From Ruminococcus sp. (GTDB lineage: Bacteria; Bacillota; Clostridia; Oscillospirales; Ruminococcaceae), in the NCBI GenBank assembly GCA_023667165.1, contig JAMPAO010000140.1:1-5364 (forward strand): a DNA stretch of 5,364 bases, read 5' to 3'. Below the pieces are notes generated by a model. That model saw only the letters and a program-made list of their open reading frames with translations. It ran no database searches and was not told where the DNA came from. The translations under genes and the position numbers were made by a program. This document shows positions 1 to 5,318 of the stretch, piece by piece; the first letter of the stretch is position 1, and each line of letters starts with the position of its first letter.

Positions 1-127
1 CGAGGACTGCCCCGTCACCGAGGATCTTGCGTCAAGAATACTCAGGCTCCCCATTTTTGCGGAAATAACCGGAGATCAAGCCGAAAATGTGGCTGAAACT
101 ATCTGCAAGGTAATAAAAAGCATATGA
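1..127 (+). CDS. DegT/DnrJ/EryC1/StrS sugar aminotransferase, C-terminal end (5' truncated)
   Basis: Only the last 41 codons are present: the first full codon is at base 2 and the TGA stop is at 125-127. The peptide contains CPVTEDLASRILRLPIFAEI followed by a short helix ending in VIKSI. The pattern P-V-(S/T)-E-x-L-(A/S)-x-R-(I/L)-L-x-LP, then a terminal helix, is the usual C-terminus of DegT/DnrJ/EryC1/StrS PLP-dependent aminotransferases (the ArnB, WecE and perosamine synthase family). These convert a nucleotide-linked keto sugar to an amino sugar in the cytoplasm using glutamate. The PLP lysine and the body of the fold lie outside the window, so the family call rests on this tail and on context. 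The next gene starts 10 nt downstream and its ribosome binding site overlaps this stop codon, so the two are co-transcribed. The sugar substrate cannot be determined. Confidence 0.72.
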   Translation, partial: EDCPVTEDLASRILRLPIFAEITGDQAENVAETICKVIKSI

Positions 128-137
128 GGAGAGCGCT

Positions 138-1313
138 ATGAAAGCCATACTGATAACGGGCGGCAGCCATGCGGAGCTGCCGCTTATAGAAAGCGCCAAA
201 AAACTGGGATATTACGTGATAACCACGGGAAACAATCTTGACGGCATAGGACACAGGGCGGCTGACAAGTATGTTCCCGGGGACTTTTCCGACAAGGAAT
301 TTGTCCTGTCCCTGGCAAGAAACGAAAAAGCCGAGGGAATAATATCCGGCTGCAACGATTTTGCGTATCTTTCCTCCGCTTACGCCTGCGAACAGCTTGG
401 ACTGGGCGGTCACGACAGCTATGAAAACGCCTGCCTTATCCACAGCAAGGACAAATTCCGCCAAATGACAAGAGAGCTTGGGATAAAAACTCCCCGCTCC
501 TTTATCTGCAAAAGCCGCGGCGACGTCCTCAGCGCCTGCGGTATGGGATTTCCCGTTGTGGTAAAGCCGGTAGACCTTACGGGTGGAAAAGGAGTTGTGA
601 TATGCCATGACGCGGATCAGGCTCTCGGCAGCTTTGAGGACGCCGTAAAAGTCACCCGAACGGATCACATAATCGTCGAAGAGTTCATACACGGCAAAAG
701 CTACGGCGCGTCGGTAATGCTGAAAAACCACAGAACGGTATGCTGCGTTTTCGGAAACGAGCTGTACTACAAAAACAAATACTTGGTGTCGGGGGCGTGT
801 ACAGCCGCCGATCTGACGGAAAAAAGCCGAGCCGCGCTTTGCCGTGATATTGAAAAAATATCCTCCCATCTGGGTCTGTGCGACGGTCTTTTTCACACCC
901 AGTTCGTCTTGTCGGACGGCGGCGATCCCGTTATGATCGACCCGTGCAGACGCTCCCCGGGAGATCTTTACATCAAATTCGCAAAATACGTCACGCAGGA
1001 GGATTTTCCGGAAATGATAGTCCGCTCCGAGCTGGGACAGGCTTTTTCTCCCGCACGGGAGCGGCAGGCGGAAAATTATATACTGCGGATGTGCGTTATG
1101 ACGGACAAAAACGGTATTTTTAACGGTACGGTCATTCCCTCTCATGCGGAGGAAAAAATATTCGACCGTCTTATATGGGCGAAAAAGGGAGATAATATAG
1201 ACGACTTTATGAAATACAAGGCGGGGATAGTATTTCTTAAAGCAAAGGATCCCGAGGAAATGTACGGATATTTTGACAATTTTCATGATATCATAAACAT
1301 CGAAGTCATATAG
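138..1313 (+). CDS. ATP-grasp domain carboxylate-amine ligase (sugar-cluster type)
   Basis: This 391-residue soluble protein has the ATP-grasp layout. A Rossmann-like pre-ATP-grasp domain comes first (ILITGGS near residue 4, then GYYVITTGNN at 24-33). The segment KDKFRQMTRELGIKTPRSF (104-122) opens the ATP-binding part. FPVVVKPVDLTGGKGV (138-153) carries the nucleotide-binding lysine K143 and the glycine-rich loop, and VEEFIHGKSYGASV (180-193) is the hinge with the EE pair. The metal-binding end is FHTQFVL (252-258) and MIDPCRRSPGDLY (266-278). The RRxPGDLY ending is typical of ATP-grasp proteins found in polysaccharide clusters. ATP-grasp ligases activate a carboxylate as acyl phosphate and join it to an amine or other nucleophile. 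Lying between an aminotransferase and a sugar oxidoreductase, it may acylate or aminoacylate the amino sugar; that role is inference. The start ATG has AGGAG at 127-131, 6 nt upstream. An Asp (D268) stands where Glu is usual for metal binding. Confidence 0.85.
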   Translation: MKAILITGGSHAELPLIESAKKLGYYVITTGNNLDGIGHRAADKYVPGDFSDKEFVLSLARNEKAEGIISGCNDFAYLSSAYACEQLGLGGHDSYENACLIHSKDKFRQMTRELGIKTPRSFICKSRGDVLSACGMGFPVVVKPVDLTGGKGVVICHDADQALGSFEDAVKVTRTDHIIVEEFIHGKSYGASVMLKNHRTVCCVFGNELYYKNKYLVSGACTAADLTEKSRAALCRDIEKISSHLGLCDGLFHTQFVLSDGGDPVMIDPCRRSPGDLYIKFAKYVTQEDFPEMIVRSELGQAFSPARERQAENYILRMCVMTDKNGIFNGTVIPSHAEEKIFDRLIWAKKGDNIDDFMKYKAGIVFLKAKDPEEMYGYFDNFHDIINIEVI

Positions 1314-1330
1314 AAACGGAGGCGCAGAGC

Positions 1331-2512
1331 ATGGAAAAAATAACCGTAAACATCGGAATGATAGGCGCGGGCAGAGCCACCGAGCTGCATATGAGCGCAT
1401 ACGCAAGGGTAAGAGGCATCGAACCCGTATATAAAAGAATAGTTTCCAGCAGCTATGAAAAATCTCTGGCGGCAAAGGAAAAATACGGTTACGAAGCAGC
1501 CTGCGCCGATATTGACGAATTGATAGGGTGCAAGGATATCGACGTTGTGGATATCTGCACTCCCCCCTATCTCCATGAGGAGATCATTCTCAAGGCGATG
1601 GCCGCCGACAAGCATGTTATCTGCGAAAAGCCTATGACAGGGTATTTCGGTACGGAGGGGGACGCCTCACCCGTGGGACTTAACGTCAGCAGGGAGGATA
1701 TGTACGTCAGACTGATAAAATCCATGGATAAGCTGAAAGAGGCAGTTGACCGCTCAAAGGGAATATTCATGTATGCGGAAAATTTCATATATGCGCCCGC
1801 CATACAGAAAATGGCGGAGATAATCACCAAAAAGAAATGCAGAGTTCTGTGTCTGAAAGGCGAAGAAAGCCTTAAAGGGTCAAGCTCTCCCGTGGCGGGA
1901 CTTTGGAGCAGCACGGGCGGAGGGACCTTTTCAAGAACAGGAGGTCATCCCCTGTCGGCGGTGCTGTGGCTGAAGCAGGTGGAAGCAAAGGCAAGAGGCG
2001 TTCAAATATCTCCCGCAGCCGTTATGGGAGATATGGGTCTGATAACCCCTCAGCTAAACGACTACGAACACCGCCATATAAAAGCCCGCCCTGTAGACGT
2101 GGAGGACTTCGGCACTGCTGTGATAACATTTTCCGATGAAACAAAGGGGATAGTAATCGCCACGGACACGCTTCTCGGAGGCAGCAGGAACTACGTTGAA
2201 GCGTACTGCAGCGACGCGGTGCTTCGGGGCAACCTTACCATGAACGATATGATGAGCACATATTTCGCAGACGAGGACAACCTGGACGATGTTTACATCT
2301 CGGAAATGCTGCCCATAAAAACAGGCTGGAACAATCCTTTCGTCATAGACGAGATAGTAAGAGGATACTCCGCGCAGATGCAGGATTTCATGGAAGCTGC
2401 CGCGTTCGGAAGAGAGCCTGTTTCCGGCTTTGACCTTGCCTACGACACGGCAAAGATAACATATGCGGCGTATATGTCCTCGGAGCTCGGGAAAAAAATA
2501 ATGTTGAAGTGA
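1331..2512 (+). CDS. Gfo/Idh/MocA family NAD(P)-dependent sugar oxidoreductase
   Basis: This 393-residue cytoplasmic protein has an N-terminal Rossmann fold with the dinucleotide motif GMIGAG (9-14). DVVDICTPPYLHEEIILKAM follows at 71-90, then the family hallmark CEKP (98-101), whose lysine K100 is the usual catalytic or substrate-binding lysine. The C-terminal alpha/beta domain includes YAENFIYAPAIQK (148-160) and GGGTFSRTGGHPL (196-208), with H206 at the family's catalytic histidine position. The catalytic Asp normally four residues before that His is Arg here (R202). Length is normal for the family. Members oxidise or reduce a sugar hydroxyl or keto group with NAD(P). Beside a DegT aminotransferase it most simply supplies the keto sugar for amination, as in the NtdC/NtdA and WlbA/WlbE pairs (known pathways; the match here is inference). 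GGAGG at 1318-1322 sits 8 nt before the ATG. The gap to the ATP-grasp gene is 17 nt. Confidence 0.88.
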   Translation: MEKITVNIGMIGAGRATELHMSAYARVRGIEPVYKRIVSSSYEKSLAAKEKYGYEAACADIDELIGCKDIDVVDICTPPYLHEEIILKAMAADKHVICEKPMTGYFGTEGDASPVGLNVSREDMYVRLIKSMDKLKEAVDRSKGIFMYAENFIYAPAIQKMAEIITKKKCRVLCLKGEESLKGSSSPVAGLWSSTGGGTFSRTGGHPLSAVLWLKQVEAKARGVQISPAAVMGDMGLITPQLNDYEHRHIKARPVDVEDFGTAVITFSDETKGIVIATDTLLGGSRNYVEAYCSDAVLRGNLTMNDMMSTYFADEDNLDDVYISEMLPIKTGWNNPFVIDEIVRGYSAQMQDFMEAAAFGREPVSGFDLAYDTAKITYAAYMSSELGKKIMLK

Positions 2513-2514
2513 GG
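2511..2514 (+). promoter_or_regulatory. Ribosome binding site that selects ATG 2525 over TTG 2516
   Basis: GAGG overlaps the TGA stop of the oxidoreductase gene. It is 10 nt from the ATG at 2525, but only 1 nt from the in-frame TTG at 2516, which is too close for initiation. This supports the shorter glycosyltransferase, 321 residues rather than 324. Confidence 0.6.
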
Positions 2515-2524
2515 TTTGGATTTT

Positions 2525-3490
2525 ATGGAAAAGGAGCTGCTGTCCTTTGTTATCCCCTGTTACCGCTCGGAAAAAACGCTGGAAAACGTTGTAAAAGAGC
2601 TTACCGCCGAGATAGACAAGCGCAGCGGGAGCTACGATTACGAAATATATCTTATAAACGACTGCTCGCCGGATAACGTATGGGAAGTGATAAAAAAGCT
2701 GTGTGCGGAAGATCCGAAAATACACGGAGTATGCTTTTCAAAAAATTTCGGTCAGCACGCCGCTCTTATGGCAGGCTACAGCTTTTGCAGGGGCAGAATA
2801 ATCATCTCCCTGGACGACGACGGACAGGCGCCCGTCGAAAGCGTTTACGATCTGGTGGACAAAATAAACGAGGGTTACGACGTGGTTTTCGGAAGATATC
2901 CCGAAATAAAGCAGACCCTTTTCAGGCAGTTCGGCAGCAAGGTAAACGACAAAATGTCGGAAATGCTGCTGGGCAAGCCGAAAGATATTGTAGGCAACAG
3001 CTTCTACGCCATCAGGGACTTTATCGTAAAGGAAATGCTGCGGTACAAAAACTCTTACCCTTATGTGGGAGGACTTATTTTCAGAGCCACCGTGAACGCC
3101 GCCAATATAGACGTAAAGCAGCGCAGCCGCGCGGAGGGCAGATCGGGATATACGCTGAGCAAGCTGATAAAGCTGTGGCTCAACGGATTTACCGCATTTT
3201 CCGTCAAGCCGTTAAGAGCGGCGTCGGTAGTGGGTATCGTCAGCGCGGCGGCGGGCGTGATCTACGGGATATACGTCATCATACACAAGCTGCTCAATCC
3301 CGCAACGGAAGCCGGCTGGAGCTCTACCATGGCGGTCATGCTCTTTTTGGGGGGACTTATAATGAGCATTTTGGGACTTATCGGCGAGTATGTGGGAAGG
3401 ATCTACATAAGCATAAACAACTCGCCTCAGTACGTGCTTAAAGAGCTTGTAAACATTGATAATAACGATAACGGAGAAACGATCCGATGA
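2525..3490 (+). CDS. Polyprenyl-phosphate glycosyltransferase, GT2 family (ArnC/GtrB/CsbB-like)
   Basis: The 321-residue product has a GT-A domain followed by two membrane helices, the architecture of ArnC, GtrB and CsbB. The start of the fold is SFVIPCYRSE (7-16). NDCSPD (45-50) carries the nucleotide-binding Asp, SKNFGQHAALMAG (72-84) is the usual (K/R)NFGx(H/Q)xA segment, and LDDDGQAP (96-103) occupies the DxD/acceptor position. RAEGRSGYTLSKL (202-214) and FSVKPLR (225-231) lead into the membrane. Hydrophobic helices lie at about 232-254 and 268-292, and the C-terminus reads GEYVGRIYISINNSPQYVLKE. Such enzymes transfer a sugar from a nucleotide donor to undecaprenyl or polyprenyl phosphate on the cytoplasmic face. 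Two flippase-like genes follow directly, the first overlapping this stop by 4 nt (ATGA). The sugar specificity cannot be read from the sequence. An in-frame TTG at 2516 is a less likely start. Confidence 0.9.
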   Translation: MEKELLSFVIPCYRSEKTLENVVKELTAEIDKRSGSYDYEIYLINDCSPDNVWEVIKKLCAEDPKIHGVCFSKNFGQHAALMAGYSFCRGRIIISLDDDGQAPVESVYDLVDKINEGYDVVFGRYPEIKQTLFRQFGSKVNDKMSEMLLGKPKDIVGNSFYAIRDFIVKEMLRYKNSYPYVGGLIFRATVNAANIDVKQRSRAEGRSGYTLSKLIKLWLNGFTAFSVKPLRAASVVGIVSAAAGVIYGIYVIIHKLLNPATEAGWSSTMAVMLFLGGLIMSILGLIGEYVGRIYISINNSPQYVLKELVNIDNNDNGETIR

Positions 3491-3852
3491 AAAAAGACAA
3501 AGTTCGCACCTATATTTTTCTGCATATTATTCTGCTTGTGTATTCGTTCGGGGGGATATTTTCCAAGCTGGCGTCGCACGAGCAGTTTATGTCAATACGC
3601 TGGATAATGCTCTACGGCGGTCTGATATTCACCTTAGGCGCGTATGCAGTTTGCTGGCAGCAGATACTGAAAAAAATACCCCTTAATCTTGCATATGTGA
3701 ACAAATCGGTAACGATCGTCTGGAGTATGCTTTTCGGCACGGCGGTCTTCGGCGAAAGACTGACGGCGCTCAATATTATAGGAGGAATAACGGTGGCGAT
3801 CGGCGTACTGCTGATAGTTACCTCGGATAATAAAAATGGATCAACTGACTAA
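3487..3852 (+). CDS. Small four-helix SMR/EamA-type membrane protein, probable lipid-linked sugar flippase subunit (ArnE/ArnF-like)
   Basis: This 121-residue protein is almost entirely membrane. Predicted helices lie at about 8-28, 36-57, 65-87 and 92-113, with a short polar tail. The second half (LNLAYVNKSVTIVWSMLFG, then TAVFGERLTALNIIGG, then a hydrophobic helix) has the typical last two helices of SMR/EamA proteins: a helix ending in FxE(R/K)L followed by a glycine-rich helix. Its size matches ArnE and ArnF (about 110-130 residues), which pair to move undecaprenyl-phosphate-aminoarabinose across the inner membrane. The start ATG overlaps the glycosyltransferase stop as ATGA, with GGAG at 3473-3476, 10 nt upstream. 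It overlaps the second SMR gene by 17 nt. Context argues for lipid-linked sugar flipping rather than drug efflux, which is the main alternative for the fold. Confidence 0.8.
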   Translation: MKKDKVRTYIFLHIILLVYSFGGIFSKLASHEQFMSIRWIMLYGGLIFTLGAYAVCWQQILKKIPLNLAYVNKSVTIVWSMLFGTAVFGERLTALNIIGGITVAIGVLLIVTSDNKNGSTD

Positions 3853-4189
3853 ATACTCGCTGATCATAGTACTCAGCAGCTTCATCTCGTCGCTTTCGCA
3901 GGTAATGCTGAAAAAATCGGCGGAAAAGAAATACCCGTCCAAAATAAAGGAATACCTGAACCCGTTGGTGATAACGGCGTACATTATCTTTGCAGGCTGC
4001 ACGCTGATAACCATGTACGGCCTTAGAGTAGTACCCTTATCCATGTCCCCCGTGCTGGAGGCTACGGGATATATTTTCATCACCGTATTCGGATACATAT
4101 TCTTCAAGGAAAAGCTGACGCGCCGCCAGGCGTTGGGAATGGCGCTTATTCTGGGCGGTATAGCCGTTTACTCCATGGGAACGGTGTGA
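3836..4189 (+). CDS. Second small four-helix SMR/EamA-type membrane protein, probable flippase partner subunit (ArnE/ArnF-like)
   Basis: The 117-residue product has four predicted helices at about 5-26, 44-62, 68-89 and 97-115. SSLSQVMLKKSA (18-29) is the characteristic end of helix 1 in SMR/ArnE-like proteins. Helix 3 runs into GYIFFKEKL (86-94), the FxE(K/R)L signature shared with the neighbouring subunit, and is followed by a glycine-rich last helix. The gene begins 17 nt inside the previous one. Only a weak GGA (3825-3827) lies at a usable distance, so translation is probably coupled to the upstream gene, which would favour balanced production of two partners. By analogy with ArnE-ArnF the two would form a heterodimer that flips the lipid-linked sugar made by the GT2 enzyme; that is inference. 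It is the last gene before the terminator. Confidence 0.82.
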   Translation: MDQLTKYSLIIVLSSFISSLSQVMLKKSAEKKYPSKIKEYLNPLVITAYIIFAGCTLITMYGLRVVPLSMSPVLEATGYIFITVFGYIFFKEKLTRRQALGMALILGGIAVYSMGTV

Positions 4190-4208
4190 ATGATACGCAA
4201 AAGGAACG

Positions 4209-4250
4209 AATTTTTTCGGCAGAAAAAATTTTGCCGAAAATATTTTTTTA
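4209..4250 (+). terminator. Intrinsic (rho-independent) terminator of the sugar operon
   Basis: TTTTCGGCA (4213-4221) is fully complementary to TGCCGAAAA (4232-4240). The stem continues inward by a G-U and two A-T pairs to an AAAA loop (4225-4228). The right arm runs straight into a T-rich tract with seven consecutive Ts at 4243-4249. It starts about 20 nt after the stop of the last SMR gene and should end the operon there. The stem centre is only modestly GC-rich (CGGC/GCCG), but the geometry is classic. Confidence 0.9.
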
Positions 4251-4276
4251 ATATGCCATACCGTTGTCATATTAGC

Positions 4277-4287
4277 TGTGATATAAT
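4277..4287 (+). promoter_or_regulatory. Extended -10 promoter for the second transcription unit
   Basis: TGTGATATAAT contains a perfect -10 hexamer TATAAT (4282-4287) preceded by the Gram-positive TRTG extension with the correct single-base gap. No good -35 box lies 16-18 nt upstream; the hexamer there is TACCGT. The nearby TTGTCA (4264-4269) is only 12 nt from the -10 and is too close. An extended -10 can act without a -35. The expected transcription start is near 4293-4295, giving a leader of about 48 nt before the ATG at 4342. It lies just after the operon terminator, where a new promoter is expected. Confidence 0.72.
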
Positions 4288-4304
4288 TATTTCATAATAA
4301 AAAT

Positions 4305-4321
4305 TTCCCGGAGTTCGGGAA
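4305..4321 (+). other. Short hairpin in the leader of the second unit
   Basis: TTCCCG (4305-4310) pairs with CGGGAA (4316-4321) around the 5-nt loop GAGTT, giving a 6-bp stem. It falls between the predicted transcription start and the ribosome binding site AGAGG (4328-4332), leaving that site free. It has no T-tract and is too small to be a known riboswitch. It may stabilise the mRNA 5' end or be incidental. Confidence 0.4.
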
Positions 4322-4341
4322 TGGAAAAGAGGTAATTGTAA

Positions 4342-4860
4342 ATGGCATACGGTAAATCCGCTGCCGATATTGCAGCAAAAGAACTGGAGCGTCACGGAGA
4401 GCTTCAGACGTTCCTGACATCTCTTTGGAAAAATATAGGAGATCACGGTATAATGACGCTGTCAACCTGCGCCGGTGATCGGATAACGTCACGGTCTATG
4501 AGCGTGATCGTTACGGGCGGCAAATTTTACTGTCAGACCGATAAAAATTATCTTAAATTCAAACAGATAGAAAAAAACGATAACGTCGCCCTTTGCTTCA
4601 AAAATTTTTCCGTTGAGGGCAAATGCCGCTGTATAGGAACTCCTCTTGAGGATAAAAACGATTTTTTCGCAAGGAGATTTAAAAAACATTTTTACGGTTC
4701 ATATAAGGCATATTCCTCTCTGCCCTCGGAAATACTGCTGGAAATCTCCCCCGCGCTCATTTATTCATGGAGCTATACCCTTACAACGCCCTATATGGAA
4801 TATTGGGACTTTAATAATAAAACATACATCAAAAGGAAGATGGTTTCAAATGAAAAATAA
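4342..4860 (+). CDS. Pyridoxamine 5'-phosphate oxidase-like FMN-binding split-barrel protein
   Basis: This 172-residue soluble protein has the split-barrel pattern of the PNPOx-like superfamily. IMTLSTCAGDRITSRSMSV (37-55) forms the first strands, and its SRSM (50-53) is at the usual flavin-phosphate-contacting position. GGKFYCQTDKNYLKFKQI (59-76) and a strand NVALCF (81-86) follow. The C-terminal part, EISPALIYSWSYTLTTPYMEYWDFNN (134-159), resembles the clostridial subgroup ending in W-x-Y...PY-x-E-x-x-D-F. Proteins of this group bind FMN, F420 or haem and mostly act as small-molecule reductases or have no known reaction. It is shorter than true PdxH (about 200-220 residues), and I would not assign vitamin B6 synthesis. 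AGAGG at 4328-4332 is 9 nt from the ATG. It is the first gene after the extended -10 promoter; a RidA-family gene starts 59 nt after its stop. Confidence 0.82.
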   Translation: MAYGKSAADIAAKELERHGELQTFLTSLWKNIGDHGIMTLSTCAGDRITSRSMSVIVTGGKFYCQTDKNYLKFKQIEKNDNVALCFKNFSVEGKCRCIGTPLEDKNDFFARRFKKHFYGSYKAYSSLPSEILLEISPALIYSWSYTLTTPYMEYWDFNNKTYIKRKMVSNEK

Positions 4861-4903
4861 ACTCTTACGTATTGACTTAAAAAATGCAGGCTTGTCTGCT
4901 GCT

Positions 4904-4910
4904 GCGGAGG
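4904..4910 (+). promoter_or_regulatory. Ribosome binding site that sets the RidA-family start at 4920
   Basis: GCGGAGG is a strong Shine-Dalgarno sequence 9 nt before ATG 4920 and 12 nt before ATG 4923. The earlier in-frame ATG at 4884 has no such site and would add a 12-residue extension unlike the family, so 4920 is the preferred start. Confidence 0.75.
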
Positions 4911-4919
4911 TATGTGAAA

Positions 4920-5318
4920 ATGATGGAAAGATTTGATGTAAACGAAGAATGGGCGCACTCGGGACTGATAAAAGCCGGCGATTTTTGCTTTTTAAGCTAC
5001 TGTGCGGGAAACGTGGGCGGCAGCATAGAGCAGCAGATAAACGGCGCATTCGATGAAATGGAAAGACGGCTGGAATCGGCGGGTCTTACCCTTGAAAGCG
5101 TTGTGCAGATGGACTGCTTATTCAGGGATGTGTGGAATATCCCCGTCATGGAAAAGGTCATAAAGGAAAGATTTAACGGAAAATATCCCGTGCGCAAATC
5201 CATTCAGACAGATTTTGCCCACACAGGCGGAGAAAAGGGGTTGCTTTTTCAAGCCGACGCCATAGCGTACTGCGGTCAAAATTCGGAAAAGGAAGCTGAT
5301 AAAAATGGAAAAACTTGA
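4920..5318 (+). CDS. RidA/YjgF/YER057c/UK114 family protein, non-canonical active site
   Basis: The 132-residue product matches the RidA fold and length. HSGLIKAGDFCFLSYCAG (13-30) is the first strand pair. IEQQINGAFDEMERRLESAG (36-55) is the Q-containing helix, and VVQMDCLFRDVWNIPVMEKV (61-80) follows. KYPVRKSIQTDF (88-99) aligns with the PAR-x-x-V-E-V-A-R region, and QADAIAY (111-117) with the IE(I/A)EAIA strand. Canonical RidA enzymes hydrolyse reactive enamine/imine intermediates released by PLP enzymes, using an arginine (Arg105 in E. coli numbering). In my alignment that position is Phe99, and the usual Glu near the end is Asp113. It may therefore belong to a Rid subgroup without classical imine deaminase activity. 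The next gene starts 14 nt inside its 3' end, so the two are co-transcribed. The family call is firm; the activity is not. Confidence 0.82.
   Translation: MMERFDVNEEWAHSGLIKAGDFCFLSYCAGNVGGSIEQQINGAFDEMERRLESAGLTLESVVQMDCLFRDVWNIPVMEKVIKERFNGKYPVRKSIQTDFAHTGGEKGLLFQADAIAYCGQNSEKEADKNGKT

Noticed and set aside
1285..1294. Perfect 10-bp palindrome ATGATATCAT near the end of the ATP-grasp gene
   Set aside because: It is inside coding sequence, short, AT-rich and occurs once. It is likely a chance result of the codons used.
99..1475. A 458-codon open frame on the minus strand opposite the ATP-grasp gene
   Set aside because: The + strand carries a clear ATP-grasp protein with intact motifs and a good ribosome binding site. 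The antisense translation is rich in Arg, Phe, Tyr and Cys and matches no fold I recognise, so it is a shadow of codon bias.
2516..2524. TTG start for the glycosyltransferase, three codons upstream of ATG
   Set aside because: The GAGG site is only 1 nt from this TTG but 10 nt from ATG 2525, and family members begin close to the VIPCYN-type motif.
2054..2725. A 223-codon minus-strand open frame spanning the oxidoreductase/glycosyltransferase junction
   Set aside because: It overlaps two well-supported + strand genes, has no recognisable motif, and its composition is that of an antisense shadow.
2680..3441. A 253-codon + strand open frame inside the glycosyltransferase gene
   Set aside because: It is out of frame with a clear GT2 protein and gives a low-complexity Arg/Gln/Gly-rich translation typical of a shifted frame.
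4264..4269. TTGTCA as a -35 box for the promoter at 4282
   Set aside because: The spacer to TATAAT is 12 nt, well short of 16-18. The extended -10 explains the promoter better.
4872..4877. TTGACT as a -35 box for a separate RidA promoter
   Set aside because: The hexamer 17 nt downstream is TCTGCT, which is not a -10 sequence. There is also no terminator before it, so read-through from the split-barrel gene is simpler.
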